The notes: a model not told the origin generated them from the letters alone. A DNA stretch of 64,000 nt from Natronobeatus ordinarius (GCF_024362485.1 NZ_CP101456.1:1178001-1242000); one strand, 5' to 3'; shown: positions 25,664 to 34,242, numbered from the stretch's first letter. Program-made: numbers and translations.

Positions 25664-26986
25664 TCACTCGGTGATCGTCTCGACGTACTCCATCGTTGGC
25701 ACACCCTGTGGTGGGTTGCAGTCCACCGGCGAGACGACCTGATAGTCGGTCAGTTCGTACTCTTGGGCCGATTCCGACGTCACCGGTCGTCCGTAGACGC
25801 CGGGTGCGACCGCCTGATAGTCGGTGATCGTGTGCATCCCACCCGGCGAGTTGAACGAAACGTTGGAAATCGCCGAAATGAGTTGACTGTCGGTCGGCCA
25901 GTTGCCGGTGATGTCGACGACGCGTTCGACGCCGACCTCGAGCGCGCGGACGCCCTGCCAGGTGTGATACGCACCCCAGCCCGGATACTCGCCGTAGGCG
26001 TCGAGGTACGCCTCGGCGAACTCGCGCTGGAGGGGGTTCTCCTCGGCGCGGAAGTTGAACTGGTAGCCACCTCGGCCACCGAGTAAGACGTTCTCGGGGA
26101 CGTCGCCGCCCAGTGACTGCAACAGGGGCGAGCCGGTGTCCCCCATCAGCACGCCGGTGCCGACGTCGTCGAACAGCCCTTCGTCGACGGCCTGATTCAT
26201 GAACGTCGCGATGTCGCCACCCCAGAGGCTGCTCATCAGCACGTCGGGCCCGCGGTCCTGAATCGCGCTGACGTGCGCGCTGTAGTCGGAGATGAACGGC
26301 TCGGGCGTTCGGCTTTCGACGATGTCGATGTCCGGGCGGAGCCCCTCGAGCACCGCGATCACCATGTCACGGTGGTCGTGTCCCCACGCGTAGTCCTGGT
26401 CGATCGTGACGACCGTCTCGACGTCCTCCATCTCGGCGACGACGCGTGCAGCCGACACGGCTCCGGCGGAGTTGGTCGCACACGTTCGGGCGACGTACTC
26501 CATCTCTGGATTCTCCTCGAACAGCTGATACGTGCCGGCGATCGTCGCGATGAACGGCAGCTGCTGTTCGTCGGCCGTCGGCGCGACCGCGAGCAGGTTC
26601 GCACTCGAGATCACGCCGAACAGCAGGTCCGTCTCGTCCTGCTGGCCGAGGCGCTGGGTGTCGCTCACCAGCGTGTCGGCGCCAGCCCCCTCGTCGATCG
26701 TCTCGACGACGTCGATCTCGCGTTCACCCAGCAGTCCGCCTTCGGCGTTGATGTCGTCGACCAGCAACTCCAGGGCGTTGACCGCCTGTTCCCCGTAGAA
26801 GGCTGCGGGGCCGGATTCGAAGGTCATGTGCGTGAGCCGGAACGGCTCGTCCGGAATCCCTTCGACTTCCTCCTCTGTGGCCTGGCCGCCGTCGAGTAAC
26901 GCACAGCCAGCAACGGTCGTCGAAAGTGCTGCCACACCGGCCCCTTTCAGGAGCGTTCGTCGTGTCGTGTTGGTAGTCTCTGGCAT
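25664..26986 (-). CDS. Liv-type substrate-binding lipoprotein
   Basis: A 440-residue type I periplasmic-binding-fold protein, the extracellular receptor of the importer. The Tat signal (TRRTLLKGAG) and lipobox VAGC (about residues 25-28) show it is exported folded and lipid-anchored outside the membrane. The two-lobed ANF/Leu-binding fold is recognisable (DDINAEGGLLG, VVTIDQDYAWGHDHRD, TWQGVRALEVGVERV). Ligands in this family include branched amino acids, amides, urea, and aromatic or fatty acids. The genes downstream (thiolase, DUF35, acyl-CoA dehydrogenase) and the upstream CoA ligase favour a carboxylic acid. A TATA box lies at 27021-27032. Confidence 0.9.
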   Translation of the reverse strand: MPETTNTTRRTLLKGAGVAALSTTVAGCALLDGGQATEEEVEGIPDEPFRLTHMTFESGPAAFYGEQAVNALELLVDDINAEGGLLGEREIDVVETIDEGAGADTLVSDTQRLGQQDETDLLFGVISSANLLAVAPTADEQQLPFIATIAGTYQLFEENPEMEYVARTCATNSAGAVSAARVVAEMEDVETVVTIDQDYAWGHDHRDMVIAVLEGLRPDIDIVESRTPEPFISDYSAHVSAIQDRGPDVLMSSLWGGDIATFMNQAVDEGLFDDVGTGVLMGDTGSPLLQSLGGDVPENVLLGGRGGYQFNFRAEENPLQREFAEAYLDAYGEYPGWGAYHTWQGVRALEVGVERVVDITGNWPTDSQLISAISNVSFNSPGGMHTITDYQAVAPGVYGRPVTSESAQEYELTDYQVVSPVDCNPPQGVPTMEYVETITE

Positions 26987-27020
26987 TGTTCTTGCCTACG
27001 TCCCTCATGCCGCACCTACC

Positions 27021-27032
27021 GTAATAAATATT
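27021..27032 (-). promoter_or_regulatory. Promoter of the ABC importer operon
   Basis: The minus strand reads AATATTTATTAC, a TATA-type box 35-46 bases upstream of the binding-protein ATG, in an A/T-rich gap. It suggests the importer can be transcribed separately from the upstream ligase gene. Confidence 0.6.
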
Positions 27033-27142
27033 CCGAAAATAAATGAAAAACCAAACCCTATTAGGTAGAAATAGATGTTTCTGTCCAGGTTATTGGCCGA
27101 ATTGGGCGCATAAATCCAATAATTGGGAACGGCACCCGTCGC

Positions 27143-28756
27143 TTACCCCTCGCCGATCAGGCTGTCTTCTTCTTCCCACTCCCGTTCGCGGAGCTCGAAC
27201 TTCTGAACCTTCCCGGTCGCCGTCGTCGGTAACTGATCGACGAACTCGACGCGTCGTACCATCTTGTAGGAGGCCAGGTTCTTCCGACTGTAGGCGATGA
27301 TCTCGTCTTCCGTGACGTCCGGGTTGTCCGGGTCACCGCTCTCCGGAATAACGAACGCCTTCGGCGTCTCTCCCCACTGCTCGCTCGGCGACGGGATCAC
27401 CGCCACGTCAGCGACTTCCGGGTGTTCGAAGAGGACGTCCTCGAGTTCGATGCTCGAGATGTTCTCCCCGCCCGAGACGATGATGTCTTTCTTGCGGTCC
27501 TGGATGGAGATCATCCCGTTCTCGTCGACCGTCGCGAGGTCGCCCATGTGGTAGTAGCCCTCGACGCGGTCGGAGAACGCCTCCTCGGTCGCCTCGGGGC
27601 TTTCCCAGTAGCCGCTCATCACCTGGTGGCCCTTGACGACGACCTCGCCGATCGTCTCGTCGTCCTGTGGGACGTCGTTGCCGTCCTCGTCGACGACACG
27701 CACCTCGGTGCCGAGGAACTCGAGCCCCTGGCGTTTCTTGACGGCGAAGCGGTCGGCCGAATCGTCGTCGAAGAACCGACGGGCGTCGGAGGTGGTGACG
27801 AGCGGCCCCGTCTCGGTCGCGCCGTAGACGTGTTTGAAGTACCAGCCGAACTCGTCCTCGATGGTTCGAACGGTGACTTCGGGCGGCGCAGCGCCACCGG
27901 TGGCGATTCGAACGTTGTCGATCTCCGAGAGGTCCACGTCGTTGTCCTGGTGGTACTTGACGAGCATGTCCAGGACGGTCGGCGCACCGCACATGTACGT
28001 CACGCCCTCGTCCCGGAGACTCTCGTAGATCTTCTCGACGTCGACGCCACGGGTGCAGACGTGCGTTCCACCGGCGCCAGTAATCGAGAAGATGTGTCCC
28101 CAGCCGTTGACGTGGAACATCGGCAACGTCCAGAGGTAGACGTCGTCGTCGCGGATCTGCTGGTGGACCGACGAGGCATACGCGTGAAGCGTCTCGCTTC
28201 GATGCGTTCGCATCACGCCCTTCGGATCGCCCGTCGTCCCCGAGGTGTAGTTGATCGTGATCACCTCGGTTTCGCTCATCTCCGGACGGGTCGGCTCGGT
28301 CGTCACGCCGTCGATCACCTTCTCGTAGTCCTCCCAGTCGCCCGCGACGGCGGCGGCGTCGGTCGTGATGAACACCTCCGTCGGCACCTCGTCACGAACC
28401 GCCTCGATCTTCTCGGCGTACTCGTAGTCCGCGATGACCGCCGTCACTCGAGCGTCGTTGAGAATATACTCGAAGTCCGACGGCAGGAGTCGGTAATTTA
28501 GCGGCGTGTGAACCGCGCCGATTCCCACGTTGGCGTGGGCGGCCTCGAGGTGGTAGTGCGTGTTCGGATCGAGAACGGCGACGCGGTCACCTTTCTCGAC
28601 GCCCCGTTCCTGCAGCGCCGCGGCCAGCCGGTCGACGCGGTCGCCGAACTCCCTGTAGGTAAATCGTTCACCCGTCGTCGCGACGATCGCCTCTTGCTCT
28701 CCGTAGCTGCGACGAGCCCGGTCCAGAAACTCGGTCACCAGCAGTGGTTGCGTCAT
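27143..28756 (-). CDS. Acyl-CoA synthetase (AMP-forming), paralog 2
   Basis: A 537-residue ANL ligase, very similar along its whole length to the one at 12574-14187. It has the same motifs: YTSGTTGDPKGV, YGATETGPL, YYHMGDLATVDENG, DRKKDIIVSGGENIS and the catalytic Lys in TTATGKVQKFEL. It activates an acid to its CoA thioester. Its position between two UbiD decarboxylases and the Liv importer with thiolase and acyl-CoA dehydrogenase makes it the likely entry enzyme of this catabolic block. Differences from paralog 1 in the substrate-pocket third (about 220-300) could mean a different acid. The promoter is at 28781-28790. Confidence 0.9.
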   Translation of the reverse strand: MTQPLLVTEFLDRARRSYGEQEAIVATTGERFTYREFGDRVDRLAAALQERGVEKGDRVAVLDPNTHYHLEAAHANVGIGAVHTPLNYRLLPSDFEYILNDARVTAVIADYEYAEKIEAVRDEVPTEVFITTDAAAVAGDWEDYEKVIDGVTTEPTRPEMSETEVITINYTSGTTGDPKGVMRTHRSETLHAYASSVHQQIRDDDVYLWTLPMFHVNGWGHIFSITGAGGTHVCTRGVDVEKIYESLRDEGVTYMCGAPTVLDMLVKYHQDNDVDLSEIDNVRIATGGAAPPEVTVRTIEDEFGWYFKHVYGATETGPLVTTSDARRFFDDDSADRFAVKKRQGLEFLGTEVRVVDEDGNDVPQDDETIGEVVVKGHQVMSGYWESPEATEEAFSDRVEGYYHMGDLATVDENGMISIQDRKKDIIVSGGENISSIELEDVLFEHPEVADVAVIPSPSEQWGETPKAFVIPESGDPDNPDVTEDEIIAYSRKNLASYKMVRRVEFVDQLPTTATGKVQKFELREREWEEEDSLIGEG

Positions 28757-28780
28757 GGGAGAGGGGGTTCAACCACCCCC

Positions 28781-28790
28781 ATATAAATCT
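28781..28790 (-). promoter_or_regulatory. Promoter of acyl-CoA ligase paralog 2
   Basis: Minus strand AGATTTATAT, a TATA-like box about 25-34 bases before the ATG at 28756. It supports a short leader. Confidence 0.6.
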
Positions 28791-28805
28791 CACTTCGAGA
28801 CTAAC

Positions 28806-28823
28806 CTTTTCCGGCGGGAAAAG
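28806..28823. promoter_or_regulatory. Inverted repeat upstream of the ligase promoter
   Basis: CTTTTCC, four-base spacer, GGAAAAG. It lies upstream of the TATA box of the ligase gene, where archaeal activators usually bind, so it is a candidate operator. Confidence 0.4.
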
Positions 28824-29061
28824 ACATATATGCAGGCTTCAGATTTTTCATCTGACTATAATACATAGGATTAATTTGAATAACGCTCTTTTATCGAGCA
28901 CAAACTCGCCACCGTATGCTGTTTACAGATGTGTATACAATTTCTGCGCCGGCAGTCGTCGACGTCATATCACCGGTCGACTGCGTCAGGTTCAGTGGGA
29001 GGGGCCATCGATTCCGATGCCTCACGCTCACGGCGGAAGCGACGGCCACAGGATCGTTCAT

Positions 29062-29082
29062 AACACACCCTGAGGGTGTGTT
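29062..29082. terminator. Strong hairpin followed by T-rich run (plus sense)
   Basis: AACACACCC and GGGTGTGTT pair perfectly over 9 bp around a TGA loop, followed on the plus strand by ttcttcttc. It resembles a terminator for plus-strand transcription, though no plus-strand gene precedes it. On the minus strand it follows the UbiD gene without a T-run. Confidence 0.35.
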
Positions 29083-29148
29083 CTTCTTCGACGGATCACC
29101 TGCTCTGTCTGGGTTCACCGGATTATTTCGAATACCGATCCTTGTTTT

Positions 29149-30540
29149 TTACTCGGGCGCGGTGAATCCGAAGCTATCCCAGGACCGACGGATCTCCGCT
29201 TTGAGTTCCTCGGGATAGGAGTTCTCGAAGCTGACTTTCGGGGCGATGTACTCTGCTTCCCAGGAGGGGTCCCACGTCGCGTTGATGTACAGCCGTTTGC
29301 CGGTCGATCCATCGCGCCGGTACAGCGGTGCCGTCGCCGCTGGCGCATCGTCGTCGCTGAACGTCCAGTCGTGGGAGGGATGGGCTTTCACCCACAGGTC
29401 GGCCAGCGCCCGTCCGAGCGCCATGGGTTCGACGTCGCTGTCGAGGATGAGGACCTTATCGAAACTGTCGGAGAACGTAAAGAGGGCGTTCGCGAGCTGC
29501 CATTCGAAGCCCGCGTACAGAATCTCACTGGAGACGATACAGAGCCCGAGTCGAGCCTCGGGGAGGATCGCGAGCCACTTCATCGGCGAGACGCCCCAGT
29601 AGTTGTTCACCCGTTCGTACAGCTTGGATGCCTCGAGGACGCCGGCGATGTGGATGTCGTCGCTCAGCGGTGCGCCGAGTGGAACGAACGGGACGATCGA
29701 CTCCTCCCGGCAGAGGACCTGGTCGACGTCGACGGTCGCCTGACCACAGTCGCTCAGGCGCTCCCAGCCGGCGAGGGGCTCCCCGAGTGGCTCGGCTGCG
29801 CCACCGACGATCCCTTCGATGACCAGCTCGGCCGAGGCGGGGAGGAGCCCCCCGACCGTCTCCGCGACCGGGACGTCGTCGGGAACGGCCGTCGGCGGGA
29901 ACGGGTCTCGCTGTCGGACGCTCTTCAGCCACGGCAGATAGCCACCGATGAGCGCTGCAGCCGGCACGCCGAACGCGATCGAAACCGGCGTCCGTTCCTC
30001 GAGCGCCTCCGCCGGAAGCTGCGGGATAGAGACTCTGATTCGGTGTGGGCCGTTGACCAGCCCGCGAACCGGCCACCAGCTCGTGACGCCGTCGGTCTGC
30101 ACCGACATGATGCCGAGGGTGACGACCGGTGCGTCGCCCGTCGGGAGGACCGGAAAGCCGAGGTCGCCGAGCGTCAGCTCCGACGGCGTCGCCGCCCGCT
30201 GCTCGCGTGGATTCTCTTCGACCGGCGTCGACGTTCGAAGGCGATTGATGCGACGCAACAGGTCGGTGTACGTACACTCGTCGTGCTCACCGAGTGCGAG
30301 CGCGAGTCGCGTCCAGGGCTTTCGGGTTCGCCGTCGCAGCTGGTCGGGGCCGGCGTACGCCCCGCTGATGAGGCCAACGGCGCCGGGCGTCGACTCGAAC
30401 CGCACCGCCGGTCCGTTCCGTCTGAGCGCTTCACACGCGACGGTCGCAACCTCATCGACCGTGTGGACGGCCGTCTCGAGCGAGAGCAGGTCGTCGGTCG
30501 CCCCGAGCTGCGCTACGTGCGCGCGAAACTCGCTGTTCAC
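29149..30540 (-). CDS. UbiD-family decarboxylase, divergent paralog
   Basis: A 463-residue member of the UbiD family, whose enzymes use prenylated FMN to add or remove CO2 from aromatic or unsaturated acids. The fold is clear (VTLGIMSVQTDG, SASELVIEG-type segment, PFVPLGAPLSDDIH, VNNYWGVSPMKWL). The conserved Arg is likely Arg159 (SWWPVRG). However, the catalytic EGPxG(E/D) motif reads E250-PLG-E254, one residue short, so activity is doubtful. The GTG start overlaps the next UbiD gene's stop (GTGA), suggesting the two form one complex in which this may be the non-catalytic partner. The prFMN synthase UbiX is not in the window. Confidence 0.8.
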   Translation of the reverse strand: MNSEFRAHVAQLGATDDLLSLETAVHTVDEVATVACEALRRNGPAVRFESTPGAVGLISGAYAGPDQLRRRTRKPWTRLALALGEHDECTYTDLLRRINRLRTSTPVEENPREQRAATPSELTLGDLGFPVLPTGDAPVVTLGIMSVQTDGVTSWWPVRGLVNGPHRIRVSIPQLPAEALEERTPVSIAFGVPAAALIGGYLPWLKSVRQRDPFPPTAVPDDVPVAETVGGLLPASAELVIEGIVGGAAEPLGEPLAGWERLSDCGQATVDVDQVLCREESIVPFVPLGAPLSDDIHIAGVLEASKLYERVNNYWGVSPMKWLAILPEARLGLCIVSSEILYAGFEWQLANALFTFSDSFDKVLILDSDVEPMALGRALADLWVKAHPSHDWTFSDDDAPAATAPLYRRDGSTGKRLYINATWDPSWEAEYIAPKVSFENSYPEELKAEIRRSWDSFGFTAPE

Positions 30541-32045
30541 GTCTCCGTCACCTCGGTTCGTTCGCCATCTCCGGAACGTATCGCCCGATCGAGTAGCTCC
30601 CGTGCGCGCGCGGCCAGCCGATCGTCGGCGTAGATCGCCTGTTCGACGCCGGTCGCTCGCTCGCGTCTCGTCGCGTTGATGTAGGCCTTCGCGGTCCGCG
30701 TCTTCGACGTTCCGGGCTCGGTGTCGCCTTTCTCATCGGGGGTCTGGTAGATGTTCAACGGCACTTTCGGCATCGTCTCGACGCCGAACTGGTGAAAATC
30801 CTCGTCGGGGTCGGCGTGGAGTGCGACCGCCTCGAGGACCGCTCGCTGGTCCAGCGGGTCGACGTCGCCGTCGACGAAGACGAAGAAATCGACGTGGAGC
30901 ATTCCCCAGGTCGTAAACACGAAGTTCGCCGCCTCGTGGAAGTAGCCGGGCTCGGAGACGTCGGTCGAAAAGACGTACATCGTCTTTTCGGCGTACTGCC
31001 AGACGCCGACGCGTTCGACGTCGAACCCGCCGGCTCTGAGGCCGATCGTCATGTCCGGGCCCGCACAGGCGACCTCGAGTGAGGCGTTCGAGTTGAACGT
31101 ATAGCCCGTTGCACAGCCGTCGACGCAGAACGGGATGTACGGGTCTTCCCGGTGGGTTATCGCGTCGATTTGAAGCTCCGGCATCGATCGGCGAGGGCCG
31201 TTGATGTAGCCGACGTAGTCGCCGTACGGCCCCTCGTCGAGCTGTCGATCCGGGCGCACGTGACCTTCGATGACGACTTCCGCCGACGCCGGGACGCGGA
31301 GCCCGTTCGTTTCACACTCGACCAGTTCGATCGGGGCTCGTTTCAGTCCGCCGGCGAACTGCGCCTCGGTTTTATCCGTCGGAACCCACAGCGGCGACGC
31401 GAACGTCACCGCCGGTTCGACCCCGATAGCGACCGCAAAGGGCATCTCCTCCTCTCGAGGAGCGTACTGGTAGTAGAAGTTGTTCGGGATCTGCTCGCCC
31501 GCGAGCAACAGCGCGCTCGCCCGGTCGTGGCCGTGGATCATCAGCCGGTGTTGATCCCAGCTCTCCCCGTCGGTGTTCGGATCGGGTGCGATGAAGCTGT
31601 GGAGCGTCGAGTACCGTCCACCGTCACCGTCGTGAATGTACGGCCAGGGAAACGACAGCAAACTCATCGTCTCGCCGACGCGAACGACCTCCTTACAGGC
31701 CGCTTGCTCGGCTGGGACGGTGATCGGGTCGATCGGCGATCGGAGCCGGGAAATCGCTTCGTCGTAATACTCGTCGCCGCCGATCGACGGCGAGAGCCCC
31801 ATCCCCAGCGCGACCTTATCCCACGGCCGATCGCCGGCTCCCCGGTAGGGATCACCGACCAGCCGGGCGATCGAATCGGTGTCGGCCACGGATTCGAAAA
31901 GCGGAATCTCGACGTCCTGCTCGTTTGCCAGCATCGTGATGGCACTCGCTTCCAGGTTCCACGACACCGGCCGCTCGATTCGGTTCACCATCCCGTGAGC
32001 GTCGAGGAGGCCGAGATACTCACGAAAACTGTTGACGCCGACCAT
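30537..32045 (-). CDS. UbiD-family decarboxylase
   Basis: A 502-residue prFMN-dependent (de)carboxylase. The expected residues are present: Arg167 (SWDQHRLM) and the acid dyad in EGPYGDYVGY (Glu271, Asp276), matching the E-R-E/D catalytic set. PDPNTDGESW is the metal/prFMN phosphate region. Family members decarboxylate hydroxybenzoates, phthaloyl-CoA, cinnamates, furan-dicarboxylates or isoprenoid intermediates. It is longer and better conserved than the overlapping partner downstream. Its start (ATG at 32045) overlaps the stop of the small ORF before it (TAATG). The adjacent CoA ligase and importer suggest removal of CO2 from an imported acid. Confidence 0.87.
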   Translation of the reverse strand: MVGVNSFREYLGLLDAHGMVNRIERPVSWNLEASAITMLANEQDVEIPLFESVADTDSIARLVGDPYRGAGDRPWDKVALGMGLSPSIGGDEYYDEAISRLRSPIDPITVPAEQAACKEVVRVGETMSLLSFPWPYIHDGDGGRYSTLHSFIAPDPNTDGESWDQHRLMIHGHDRASALLLAGEQIPNNFYYQYAPREEEMPFAVAIGVEPAVTFASPLWVPTDKTEAQFAGGLKRAPIELVECETNGLRVPASAEVVIEGHVRPDRQLDEGPYGDYVGYINGPRRSMPELQIDAITHREDPYIPFCVDGCATGYTFNSNASLEVACAGPDMTIGLRAGGFDVERVGVWQYAEKTMYVFSTDVSEPGYFHEAANFVFTTWGMLHVDFFVFVDGDVDPLDQRAVLEAVALHADPDEDFHQFGVETMPKVPLNIYQTPDEKGDTEPGTSKTRTAKAYINATRRERATGVEQAIYADDRLAARARELLDRAIRSGDGERTEVTET

Positions 32046-32452
32046 TACCGACCACCGCCGAGAGCGTCACGCTCGAACGTCGAACGCACCTCGAGGTTCG
32101 ATTTCTCACTCGCTTCGGTCGGAGACGTCAGTACCGCCTTCAGGTCGCTCGAGCGAGTGTCGACTCCGTCGGACGACGCTCGCGACTCGAGCCCACCCCG
32201 TCGAAGGCGTCGGTTGTCGACCGGCCCCGCCACCCGATCGGAGAGGAACTCGGCGTCCAACTGCTCACACTGGGTCTCGCGTGGACCGCTGCCGACGGTG
32301 GGCGAGACTGGATCGGACAGCTGCGCCGCCGAGTGGGCCAGGTGCGCCTCCGTTCGAACGATTACTTCCGGCTCCGCGTCGGTCATCGGCCGCTCGACGC
32401 CGTCGGTGTCTTCGTGGAGCCCCGCCTGCGACGTACTGCATTCCCGTACCAT
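32045..32452 (-). CDS. Hypothetical protein upstream of the UbiD pair
   Basis: A 135-residue frame, Ser/Arg/Asp-rich with no recognised domain. Its stop overlaps the UbiD start (TAATG) and a promoter-like box lies about 40 bases upstream, so it could be the first gene of the operon. However, its composition is less typical than its neighbours', and conservation cannot be judged here. It may instead be a translated leader. Confidence 0.4.
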   Translation of the reverse strand: MVRECSTSQAGLHEDTDGVERPMTDAEPEVIVRTEAHLAHSAAQLSDPVSPTVGSGPRETQCEQLDAEFLSDRVAGPVDNRRLRRGGLESRASSDGVDTRSSDLKAVLTSPTEASEKSNLEVRSTFERDALGGGR

Positions 32453-32479
32453 GCCACGAACAGTTGGGGTTCGAGCGGG

Positions 32480-32492
32480 TACTGACTTAAAG
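32480..32492 (-). promoter_or_regulatory. Promoter of the UbiD operon
   Basis: Minus strand ggaactttaagtc, with a TATA-like TTTAA core about 30-40 bases before the ATG at 32452. The same AACTTTAAGT form drives the rhodanese/MBL gene at 34346-34355. Confidence 0.45.
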
Positions 32493-32539
32493 TTCCCCAG
32501 TCCGACGACGGTGGCCCCGCTCGACGTCGCCGACGTCCG

Positions 32540-33271
32540 CTACGTTGGGTCCTCGTCGTCGTTTTCCTGCTCCACGGTCTCTCGTCCCCAGTTCGGCGTC
32601 CCGTGGACTCGACAGACGAAGCCACGCCGGAGTGCCTCGGTTAGCGTCACTCGAACCGGACACTCGGGACACTCGAGGTGAACTTTGACGGCGACGTCGG
32701 CATCCTCACCGTCGGCCAGCTCGTCCTTGTTCGCCAGTGAACGGATCGCTTCCTGGACCGTCCGCTCGGTTCGATCGACCGCGACGTCGATGCTCGTTCG
32801 TTCCCAGTCGGTCGTTGCCTCCGGACGACGTTTCTCGCCGCCGAGACACTCCGTGAGGTGATGTCGCATCGTACTCCAGGAGACGAACGACTCACGAACC
32901 GCTCGGACGTTGATCCCATCGCCCTTGAGGTGCTCGATCAGCTCCCGTCGCGCAGGACTATCTTCTGCCGTCAGTGTCCGGTACTCGTCCTCGACGCGAG
33001 TTCCGACGGTTTCGCGGCCGTATCGCTCGTAGACGGCTCGGAGTAGCTGTCGGTTGAACCAGTCCGTTAGCGTTCGGTAGCCGGCTTCCTGCTCGTCTCC
33101 TCTGCCGTGCCAGCGGTCGAGGAGGTACTCGTCGACGTCGCCGTCACCCGACGGTGGCGAGACGTCGTACGTGGTGATCGCGTCGCATACCTTACAGCGA
33201 GAGCGGGTCACGCGCCGTACGTTTCGCCTCCGATTACATAGCTCATCCGCGTTCGGCGTGCTATCGGCCAC
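32540..33271 (-). CDS. RdfA-family protein (rod-determining factor-like)
   Basis: A 243-residue homolog of haloarchaeal RdfA, a protein reported to be needed for the rod cell form. Matching features: a CKVCDA start motif (Cys26, Cys29), a WHGRGDEQ...YRTLTDWFNRQLLRAVYERYG segment, a DEYRTLTAEDSPARRELIEHLKGDGI segment and a VSWSTMRHHLTECLGG segment. A C-terminal Cys-rich ribbon (LECPECPVRVTLTEALRRGFVCRVHG) follows. It probably binds nucleic acid, with HTH-like central helices, and works as a regulator. GTG start at 33271 with a gcggag site before it. Haloarchaea carry many rdfA paralogs, so this one need not control shape; it may regulate the neighbouring catabolic genes. Confidence 0.75.
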   Translation of the reverse strand: MADSTPNADELCNRRRNVRRVTRSRCKVCDAITTYDVSPPSGDGDVDEYLLDRWHGRGDEQEAGYRTLTDWFNRQLLRAVYERYGRETVGTRVEDEYRTLTAEDSPARRELIEHLKGDGINVRAVRESFVSWSTMRHHLTECLGGEKRRPEATTDWERTSIDVAVDRTERTVQEAIRSLANKDELADGEDADVAVKVHLECPECPVRVTLTEALRRGFVCRVHGTPNWGRETVEQENDDEDPT

Positions 33272-33347
33272 CCGACACCAATCTCCGCCAGCCGAAACCG
33301 TCGGCTCGACGGTCGGAGTGGTTGAGAATCGAGTCGAACCGGCCGGC

Positions 33348-33914
33348 TCAGACGAGGAGCTGGACGTCGGCGTCGGCCATGTGCTGGAGGGCGGTGGCGG
33401 CGCCGACGCCGGTGGTGACGCCGTCGTAGAACTCGGCTTCGTCGTAGCCCATCAGCTCGATGGTCATCTGGCAGGCCTGGAGGTCGACGCCGGACTCGAG
33501 TGAGAGCTCGATGAGCTCTTCGATCGTCGCCGTCCCGTTGTCGTCGATCTTCTTCGCCATCATCTTCGTCGCCATCGCGTCCATGCCGGGCAGCGCCGCG
33601 AGCGCGTTGGGCATCGGCATGCTGGGGTTGCCGACGGCTGAAAGTTTGAGTTTCTTCGACTTCTCCTCGTGGAGGATGTCGAGCCCCCAGAAGGTGTGGA
33701 AGACGACGACGTCCCAGCCGAATGCGGCGGCGGTACTCGCCAGGATCAGCGGCGGGTAGGCCATGTCGAGGCTGCCCTTGGTGGCGATGATCGTCATCTG
33801 CTTCTGGTCGTCACCCTCGGCTGCCTCGAGGTCGGTCAGGCGCTCCTCGAGTGCCTCGAGCTGGGCCTGCAGCTCCGCAGAATTGTCCGCTGGCGCGGGT
33901 GTATCCGTACTCAT
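33348..33914 (-). CDS. DsrE/DrsH-like sulfur-carrier protein
   Basis: A 188-residue DsrE/F-fold (DrsE family 2) protein. The chain has a coiled N-terminal extension (about 12-34), then IIATKGSLDMAYPPLILASTA, FHTFWGLDILHEEK and LQACQMTIELMGYD, with Cys137 placed like the sulfur-carrying cysteine of DsrE. It would take or pass persulfide sulfur. It lies 6 bases after the tusA-like gene in the same operon. The order tusA-dsrE beside a rhodanese/persulfide-dioxygenase fusion is a recurring sulfur-trafficking module. Confidence 0.85.
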   Translation of the reverse strand: MSTDTPAPADNSAELQAQLEALEERLTDLEAAEGDDQKQMTIIATKGSLDMAYPPLILASTAAAFGWDVVVFHTFWGLDILHEEKSKKLKLSAVGNPSMPMPNALAALPGMDAMATKMMAKKIDDNGTATIEELIELSLESGVDLQACQMTIELMGYDEAEFYDGVTTGVGAATALQHMADADVQLLV

Positions 33915-33920
33915 CGCCGC

Positions 33921-34166
33921 TCAGGCCGTCTTCTCGACGTAGTGTTTGTAGACGTCGTCGCCCTCATCCTGTTCGAGGAGGGAAACGCCGTCGGTGCCGT
34001 CGGCCCAGCCCTGAATGTCGCTCATGCTGCCCGAGTCGGTCGAGACCACCTCGAGCACCTCGCCGGCCTCGAGGTCGTCGATCGCCTGCTTGGTCTTCAC
34101 GATGGGCATCGGGCAGGACAGTCCTTTCACGTCGAGCGTCTCCGTAACGGTGAATTCTGAACTCAT
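33921..34166 (-). CDS. tusA: TusA-family sulfur carrier
   Basis: An 81-residue TusA/SirA-like protein. The signature GLSCPMPIVKTKQAI places the sulfur-carrying Cys at residue 16 (CPxP motif), and a MSDIQGWADGT segment follows. It relays persulfide sulfur to thiolation or to DsrE. It is the first gene of the tusA-dsrE operon. A TATA box lies 52-62 bases before the ATG, next to a palindrome, and the gene is divergent from the rhodanese/MBL fusion. Confidence 0.9.
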   Translation of the reverse strand: MSSEFTVTETLDVKGLSCPMPIVKTKQAIDDLEAGEVLEVVSTDSGSMSDIQGWADGTDGVSLLEQDEGDDVYKHYVEKTA

Positions 34167-34217
34167 AGGTTATCTCTGTGCCCTGTAATGGGCTTACTAA
34201 ACACTACTGGACACACT

Positions 34218-34242
34218 GGATAAATATGTGTCGGTCGACACA
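34218..34242 (-). promoter_or_regulatory. tusA promoter with 16-bp palindrome
   Basis: The minus strand has CATATTTATCC (34218-34228). Immediately upstream (34227-34242) is TGTGTCGGTCGACACA, a near-perfect inverted repeat (7 bp arms, GT centre). It could bind a redox/sulfur-sensing repressor or activator of the tusA-dsrE operon. Confidence 0.5.

Larger units (their letters stand above)
28757..29148. other. A/T-rich regulatory gap between ligase and UbiD genes
   Basis: About 390 bases without a credible gene. It holds the ligase promoter (28781-28790), an inverted repeat CTTTTCC/GGAAAAG (28806-28823) just upstream of it, an A/T-rich stretch to about 28920, and a strong hairpin at 29062-29082. 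The low G+C here contrasts with the flanks. Confidence 0.6.

Noticed and set aside
31152..32681. 509-codon plus-strand frame opposite the UbiD genes
   Set aside because: Antisense to conserved UbiD sequence, with a basic low-complexity translation.
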